Below are positions 59,705 to 64,000 of a stretch of 64,000 nucleotides of DNA, piece after piece. This DNA is from Pseudalgibacter ostreae (GTDB lineage Bacteria; Bacteroidota; Bacteroidia; Flavobacteriales; Flavobacteriaceae). A program made the translations under genes and the position numbers. Below the pieces are notes generated by a model. The model saw nothing but the letters and a program-made list of their open reading frames with translations, searched no databases and was not told the origin of the DNA. The stretch covers positions 1 through 64,000 of the forward strand of contig NZ_JBHMFC010000006.1 of NCBI RefSeq assembly GCF_042427585.1, given 5' to 3'. The stretch's first letter is position 1. Every line of letters starts with the position of its first letter.

Positions 59705-60029
59705 TTAAAGCTGTAATAACTATAAAGGCTAAAGACGCTATAACAGCCCACGCATTTTTCTTTAGTTTGTAAGTGGGAGCTTTTGGTGTGGAAGCTTTTT
59801 TGTGATAATCGAAAACGCGTTCAATATCTTCGGTCCAACGTTCAGGATAAATCATGCTATTGCAGGTTCTGCATTCCATTTTATGGCTCAGGTCGCTAGT
59901 TATGGATTTGTAAAAGCGAGTCTCTACAAATTTTTGTAAAAAAGTGACGTGCAGGCCATTATTATTATAGCATTCAGGGCAGTTGTTGTTCAAATTCACT
60001 TCTTTTATGGTGATATAGTCTTGCTTCAT
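59688..60029 (-). CDS. Zinc-ribbon membrane protein
   Basis: The 113-residue protein has two CxxC pairs (NCPECYNNNG, residues about 17-20, and ECRTCNSM, about 53-56) that could hold zinc, a charged middle and one C-terminal membrane helix (WAVIASLAFIVITALIIVLF). No function is recognised. It overlaps the histidine kinase gene by 4 bases, so it may work with it. Confidence 0.7.
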   Translation of the reverse strand: MKQDYITIKEVNLNNNCPECYNNNGLHVTFLQKFVETRFYKSITSDLSHKMECRTCNSMIYPERWTEDIERVFDYHKKASTPKAPTYKLKKNAWAVIASLAFIVITALIIVLF

Positions 60030-61183
60030 GTTAAAAAAACGCGTTTTAAATTAATTTGAAAAGTCGTGCCTTTTCCTATTTCCGACTCTGATACTTTAAT
60101 TTTACCATCATGAAAATCTTCAATAATACGTTTGGTAAGTGATAAACCCAAACCCCAGCCACGTTTTTTTGTTGTGAAACCAGGTTCGAAAATGCTGTGA
60201 AATTCTTTTTTCGGAATTCCTTTTCCATTGTCGGTTATATCTATCATCACATTATCTTCTAATTGTGATATTTTGATACATATCTTGCCTCGACCCTTCA
60301 TGGCGTCAATCGCATTTTTAACCAAATTTTCTATGGTCCAACTATACAGCTGTTTGTTCAAATTTACGGAAATTTCTTCAGATGGTGTAATGATCTCAAA
60401 TTCCACCAGTTTAGAAGATCGTGTTTTTAAGTACTCGTAAGCATAAATAGTCTCTGCTACAATGTCAGAAAGTTCAAGAACAGGAACAGACCCAATCTTA
60501 CTAAAACGTTCTGTAATGGTTTTTAACCTGTCAATATCTTTTTCTATTTCAATGATATATTCTGGATTAACGTTTTCAGTTTTTAGAATTTCGGCCCATC
60601 CTATTAACGAAGATAGGGGTGTTCCTATTTGATGAGCGGTTTCCTTTGCCATACCCGACCAAAGTTTATTTTCATCGGCACTTTTATTGCTTTTATAAAA
60701 GAAGAAAAGCACTGCTGCAAATAGAAAAATAATGAGTAAAAGTGCTAATGGATAGTATTTTAACTTGTTTAATAAATCTGAATTTCCATAGTAAATGGTG
60801 CTTACTATATCCGATCCTAGTTTTACTGCAATGGGTTTGTTCTCTTTTTCAAATCTTGAAATTAATTTTTCAACATATTTTTTATTACTTATTTTGGTGG
60901 AGTCTATGTTGTTGTAACTGCCCAAACTGCCATCTTTATTAATTACCAGCATGGGGGTGCTTTCGTTACTATTTAGAATTTTTAAAGTGAGATCTAAATT
61001 AGCGTTTGTTTCAGAGTTTATAAAATCAGTTTGCGCAAAGGACCAGTTTTCCATTTTGGTGCGTTCTTCATCTTTGAAATGCTGAAAAAGGGTATATGTT
61101 TTCCACAGAATAAGGGATACGACCAGAAAGGAAGCAGATAACATAAACCAGCGCAGGTTGTTTTTGTGTTTTTTGAAAATCAT
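60026..61183 (-). CDS. Sensor histidine kinase (orphan)
   Basis: The 385-residue protein has two membrane helices (about 11-29 and 142-162) bounding a 110-residue extracytoplasmic sensor, a dimerisation helix with phospho-acceptor histidine in ETAHQIGTPLSSLIGW (about 181) and an HATPase domain (N box VKNAIDAM; G boxes DNGKGIPKKE and WGLGLSLTK). No response regulator adjoins it; the only linked gene is the zinc-ribbon membrane protein. Confidence 0.92.
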   Translation of the reverse strand: MIFKKHKNNLRWFMLSASFLVVSLILWKTYTLFQHFKDEERTKMENWSFAQTDFINSETNANLDLTLKILNSNESTPMLVINKDGSLGSYNNIDSTKISNKKYVEKLISRFEKENKPIAVKLGSDIVSTIYYGNSDLLNKLKYYPLALLLIIFLFAAVLFFFYKSNKSADENKLWSGMAKETAHQIGTPLSSLIGWAEILKTENVNPEYIIEIEKDIDRLKTITERFSKIGSVPVLELSDIVAETIYAYEYLKTRSSKLVEFEIITPSEEISVNLNKQLYSWTIENLVKNAIDAMKGRGKICIKISQLEDNVMIDITDNGKGIPKKEFHSIFEPGFTTKKRGWGLGLSLTKRIIEDFHDGKIKVSESEIGKGTTFQINLKRVFLT

Positions 61184-61277
61184 GGAGGTTATAATAGATT
61201 TGTAATATAATGCAAATCTGTTAATATTATTGTTTAAGATGTTAGTAAAACGATTTTTTGTTGCAAATGAGATTTGT

Positions 61278-61285
61278 TACATTTG
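61278..61285 (+). promoter_or_regulatory. -7 box of the DUF3127 gene
   Basis: TACATTTG matches TAnnTTTG, 49 bases before the ATG; a TTTG 17 bases upstream (61257-61260) is a possible -33 element with a short spacer. Confidence 0.5.
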
Positions 61286-61334
61286 TGCTTTTAAATGCAT
61301 AAATAAGAGTAATTAATTAGATAGAGATAAGTTA

Positions 61335-61712
61335 ATGGAAGTTCAAGGAAGAGTTAAAATGTTAGGAGAAACCCAAAGTTTTGGAAGTAATGGGTTTAGA
61401 AAAAGAGAAATTGTTATAACCACAGATGAACAATATCCACAACATATTATGGTGGAATTTATTCAAGATAAATGTGATTTATTGAATAGCTATAAAGAAG
61501 GCCAGCAAGTAAAAATTAATATTAATTTACGTGGGCGCGAGTGGGTAAATCCACAAGGCGAGACTAAATATTTCAACTCGATTCAAGGATGGCGCATTGA
61601 GGCCGTTCAAGGTGAGGCTGGAGGAGAGAACCTGCCTCCTGTACCACCTATGGACGCTTTTGAGCCAGCGGGAGACTTAAAAGAAGATGATCACGACGAT
61701 TTGCCTTTTTAA
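61335..61712 (+). CDS. DUF3127 OB-fold protein with SSB-like acidic tail
   Basis: The 125-residue protein matches DUF3127 (MEVQGRVKMLGETQSFGSNGF..., KININLRGREWVNPQGETKYFNS), a Bacteroidota family predicted as an OB fold. A proline-rich linker (about 97-110) leads to the acidic end KEDDHDDLPF, matching the last five residues of the SSB at 4054-4503. This suggests competition for or sharing of SSB partners. It is monocistronic with a terminator after it. Confidence 0.85.
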   Translation: MEVQGRVKMLGETQSFGSNGFRKREIVITTDEQYPQHIMVEFIQDKCDLLNSYKEGQQVKININLRGREWVNPQGETKYFNSIQGWRIEAVQGEAGGENLPPVPPMDAFEPAGDLKEDDHDDLPF

Positions 61713-61753
61713 TGGAACCGATTTGTGATTTCCGCTAAAGCAGAAATACTCAT

Positions 61754-61791
61754 AAAAAGACCTCTATGTTTTTTATAGCATGGAGGTTTTT
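61754..61791 (+). terminator. Terminator after the DUF3127 gene
   Basis: An imperfect stem (AAAAAGACCTCTATG with CATGGAGGTTTTT) ends in a T-run before the aat start. Confidence 0.7.
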
Positions 61792-61805
61792 GCTTTTATT
61801 TATTT

Positions 61806-62432
61806 ATGAAATATCTCAGTAAAAACACAGCATTTCCTAACGTAGAAGAGGCTTCTCCAGAGGGCTTATTGGCTATTGGTGCCAACTTGTCTGCTTCACG
61901 TTTAATAGAAGCGTACCGTAAGGGCATCTTTCCTTGGTTTGGACCTGAAGACCCGATCTTATGGTGGTCGCCAGATCCGCGTTTTGTGTTGTTTCCAGAG
62001 CGCTTGAAAGTATCAAAAAGTATGAGGCAAGTGCTTCGTAATACTGATTATACCATTACGATTAATAAAGCTTTTGAAGCAGTTATAGCCGAATGCTCAA
62101 AAATGAAACGGATTGGGCAAGATAGTACTTGGATAACCGATAGCATGCAGGAGGCTTATATAGAACTTCATGCCATGGGCTATGCGAAATCTGTAGAGGT
62201 TTGGAGAGAAAACAGCTTGGTTGCTGGGCTTTATGGCATAGACTTAAATAATGGCGTTTTTTGTGGTGAAAGTATGTTTACTAAAGAAAGCAATGCCAGT
62301 AAAGTAGCCTTTATCACGTTCATTCAAAACACCAATTACAAACTTATAGATTGTCAAGTTTATACGGATCACTTGAAAAGTTTGGGAGCCGAAGAGATTT
62401 CTAGAGCGTTGTTTTTACAGTATCTAGAATAG
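61806..62432 (+). CDS. aat: Leucyl/phenylalanyl-tRNA--protein transferase
   Basis: The 208-residue enzyme adds Leu or Phe to N-terminal Arg/Lys of substrates for ClpAP degradation. Signatures are GLLAIGANLSASRLIEAYRK, GIFPWFGPEDPILWWSPDPR and VAGLYGIDLNNGVFCGESMF. The ATG fits the family start. Clp genes are not in the window. Confidence 0.96.
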   Translation: MKYLSKNTAFPNVEEASPEGLLAIGANLSASRLIEAYRKGIFPWFGPEDPILWWSPDPRFVLFPERLKVSKSMRQVLRNTDYTITINKAFEAVIAECSKMKRIGQDSTWITDSMQEAYIELHAMGYAKSVEVWRENSLVAGLYGIDLNNGVFCGESMFTKESNASKVAFITFIQNTNYKLIDCQVYTDHLKSLGAEEISRALFLQYLE

Positions 62433-62503
62433 GCATAGCTTGTTAACAAATGGCTAGGGGTATCGTTTTAAAAAAAATGAGTTTGCAACCGTAATGCGAT
62501 TTT

Positions 62504-63178
62504 TTAAATTCTTAAAATGGCCGAGGTTAGCAGAAAAATATAATTTTTTGCTACCGTGTTAAAGGCTTCTAGTCTGTATTCTAAACCTGTTTGTATTTTT
62601 AAAACTTCAGATAATTGCCATCCAATTTGAGTTGTAGTTCTAGAATCTATTTCTGGTTTTGACCCCTGGTTTAAACTCCATAAACCTTCCACTGAATTGA
62701 ACATATAGGGTTCGCCAATACTTAATCTGCGACCTTTTAAAGGAAAATCAATTGCAAACCTGTAACGTTGCCTAAAAATGGTTTCAGAGTCCAACATACG
62801 TTGTTCGGCTCTAAATCGATGCCTCAAACGTACTCTAGTAAGCGGTTTGCTATAACGCCATTGCTGCATAAGCCTTAGTTCATTGCTACCTGTATTAAAA
62901 AAAACTCTATTTCTGTAATATATACCTAAGCTAGCTTTTTTGTTGTTGCTTAATGCAAGTGTAGAAAAATGATAGGCATCTAATTGTTGTTGTTTAAATT
63001 TAGCTTTAGCGTAAGTGCTTAAAAAATATCGACTTCGTATTGAAAATGAACTTGTTATTTTTTTTGAAATTTTATGGGTGATACCAAACGTAGACTCCCC
63101 TAATGTAGGAAGCGTGTTTTGCGAGAATGTTTGGCAAGAAATAAAAATAATTAATAAACTGTTTTTAATAAGATGCAT
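62504..63178 (-). CDS. DUF2490 outer-membrane-type protein
   Basis: The 224-residue protein has a signal peptide (to about residue 19, SCQTFSQ) and repeating amphipathic strands (FSIRSRYFLSTYAKAKF, RLRHRFRAEQRML, FRQRYRFAIDFPL) typical of DUF2490 beta barrels. The function is unknown. It lies 24 bases downstream of tag on the same strand. Confidence 0.78.
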   Translation of the reverse strand: MHLIKNSLLIIFISCQTFSQNTLPTLGESTFGITHKISKKITSSFSIRSRYFLSTYAKAKFKQQQLDAYHFSTLALSNNKKASLGIYYRNRVFFNTGSNELRLMQQWRYSKPLTRVRLRHRFRAEQRMLDSETIFRQRYRFAIDFPLKGRRLSIGEPYMFNSVEGLWSLNQGSKPEIDSRTTTQIGWQLSEVLKIQTGLEYRLEAFNTVAKNYIFLLTSAILRI

Positions 63179-63202
63179 AATGGCATGTTGAGGTAATAAA
63201 AA

Positions 63203-63772
63203 TTAAACTTCTTCATATCTAAAGCACCCCACTTCATGGTCATTTATCATGCCCATGGCTTGCATGTAGGCGTACATGACGGTGGAACCTACAAATTTAA
63301 ACCCACGTTTTTTTAGATCTTTGCTTAAAGCATCACTAAGCGGGGTTGTAGCAAGTGCTTTTTTGTAATTCTTAACTTTGTTCTTTATAGGTTTTCCTCC
63401 TATAAACTCCCAAATATAAGTACTAAAATCACCAAATTCTTTTTGGAGGTTTATAAAAGCCTGAGCATTGCTTACGGCAGCGTTTATTTTTAATTTATTG
63501 CGAATGATACCTGCGTCTTGTGCTAAAGCATCTGTTTTATCTTGTTTATAATGGGCAATCTTGTGATAATCAAAATCGTCAAATGCTTTTCTAAAATTCT
63601 CACGTTTTCGCAGTATCGTAATCCAACTTAAGCCTGCTTGAAAAGTTTCTAAAATCAGAAATTCAAAAAGCTTTGCATCGTCGTAAACGGGAACGCCCCA
63701 TTCTTGGTCGTGATACGCTTGATATAAAGCATCGTTAGCGCACCAACCGCATCTGTGTTTTGTAACATTCAT
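63203..63772 (-). CDS. tag: DNA-3-methyladenine glycosylase I
   Basis: The 189-residue base-excision enzyme removes 3-methyladenine. It has the zinc-binding RCGWC near the start, YHDQEWGVPVYDDAKLFE (Glu and Tyr of the base pocket), LETFQAGLSWITILRKRE and the C-terminal VGSTVMYAYMQAMGMINDH. I start at ATG 63772 (MNVTKHRCGWC); the frame extends 12 codons upstream without similarity. Confidence 0.96.
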   Translation of the reverse strand: MNVTKHRCGWCANDALYQAYHDQEWGVPVYDDAKLFEFLILETFQAGLSWITILRKRENFRKAFDDFDYHKIAHYKQDKTDALAQDAGIIRNKLKINAAVSNAQAFINLQKEFGDFSTYIWEFIGGKPIKNKVKNYKKALATTPLSDALSKDLKKRGFKFVGSTVMYAYMQAMGMINDHEVGCFRYEEV

Positions 63773-63837
63773 AAGGTTCTTGTAAGGCTGAAGGTAAAAG
63801 TATGACAAATATCATCTTAATTAAAGTAAGTTGGGTC

Positions 63838-63845
63838 TAAATTTG
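63838..63845 (+). promoter_or_regulatory. -7 box of the last gene
   Basis: TAAATTTG matches TAnnTTTG, 30 bases before the ATG. Confidence 0.5.
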
Positions 63846-63875
63846 TAACTCCTTATTTTATAAAACATAGAGACT

Positions 63876-64000
63876 ATGAATGCGATTATAAAAGACAGTT
63901 TACAGAAAAGCATGTCGTATCAGGCATATAGAGAGTTGGTTGCGGGTTTAGTGGAAATAAACAGTACTACAGGGATTGAAAAAACTGAAGACTTGGCTAA
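63876..64000 (+). CDS. Thioredoxin-family protein, N-terminal part (cut by window edge)
   Basis: The visible 41 codons encode MNAIIKDSLQKSMSYQAYRE and LVAGLVEINSTTGIEKTEDL. This N-terminal helical leader resembles Bacteroidota thioredoxin-family proteins that begin with a SYxxYRxLV motif; the active-site CxxC would lie beyond the window, so the assignment is tentative. Confidence 0.55.
   Translation, partial: MNAIIKDSLQKSMSYQAYRELVAGLVEINSTTGIEKTEDLA

Overview
The window is chromosomal DNA of a marine-type Flavobacteriaceae (Bacteroidota). Supporting signs are the gliding and type IX secretion context (gldE, gldD, a GEVED/LamG protein with a type IX sorting tail), AT-rich DNA without Shine-Dalgarno sites, many Bacteroidota-type promoters (TAnnTTTG, some with TTTG about 19 bases upstream), several TTG or GTG starts, and families restricted to or typical of the phylum (DUF4270, DUF4301, DUF4199, DUF3127, bacterial GGGP synthase, L21 with a long C-terminal extension). 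No rRNA, tRNA, CRISPR array or prophage was seen. The species cannot be named from the sequence.

Layout. 1-6.5 kb: the 3' end of an ISL3/ISAon1-type transposase, then the minus-strand group HU - 30-residue basic protein - ribonuclease E/G, divergent from mutY - ssb - gldE - gldD. 6.5-17.7 kb: metal-binding lipoprotein, DUF4199 protein, rplU-rpmA, a umuDC pair under a striking palindrome, DUF1569 protein, orphan Vsr nuclease, ahcY, and a plus-strand run of phosphopantetheinyl transferase, GGGP synthase, NadR-like kinase, DUF4301 protein and ArfB. 17.7-30.1 kb: a TPP riboswitch ahead of a TonB-dependent receptor, a second UmuD-like protein, atpD-atpC, a large TonB-dependent receptor, and GT5 glycogen-synthase-like protein - DUF4270 lipoprotein - glmS. 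30.2-44.8 kb: panC-panD-YbhN-like membrane protein, an esterase-fold protein without its serine, radA, a 741-base gene-poor stretch, the 1245-residue type IX substrate, ileS, a DksA-like protein and lspA. 44.8-54.1 kb: a minus-strand cassette of RimB-like protease, RimK ligase, aspartoacylase-like hydrolase and 5-formyl-THF cyclo-ligase, divergent from uvrC; then an SMR transporter, a SanA-like protein, a patatin with an outer-membrane barrel, and DUF3108. 54.1-64 kb: a decayed tryptophan 2,3-dioxygenase, M23 peptidase, pgi, a cytochrome-b-like membrane protein, a Rieske-fold-like lipoprotein, greA with a hairpin-rich leader, HIT protein, zinc-ribbon protein, histidine kinase, DUF3127 protein, aat, DUF2490 protein, tag, and the start of a thioredoxin-family gene.

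Most genes are housekeeping. The items most worth pursuing are: the two UmuD-like proteins, where the one paired with UmuC has isoleucine at the catalytic lysine position and the orphan has an intact Ser/Lys dyad; the 25-bp palindrome in front of umuDC; the RimK/RimB/hydrolase cassette, which looks like a peptide-tailing and trimming system; an SSB-like DDLPF tail on the unrelated DUF3127 protein; the kynA remnant still overlapping its downstream neighbour; and the 58-bp mobile-looking hairpin plus attenuator-like hairpin in the greA leader.
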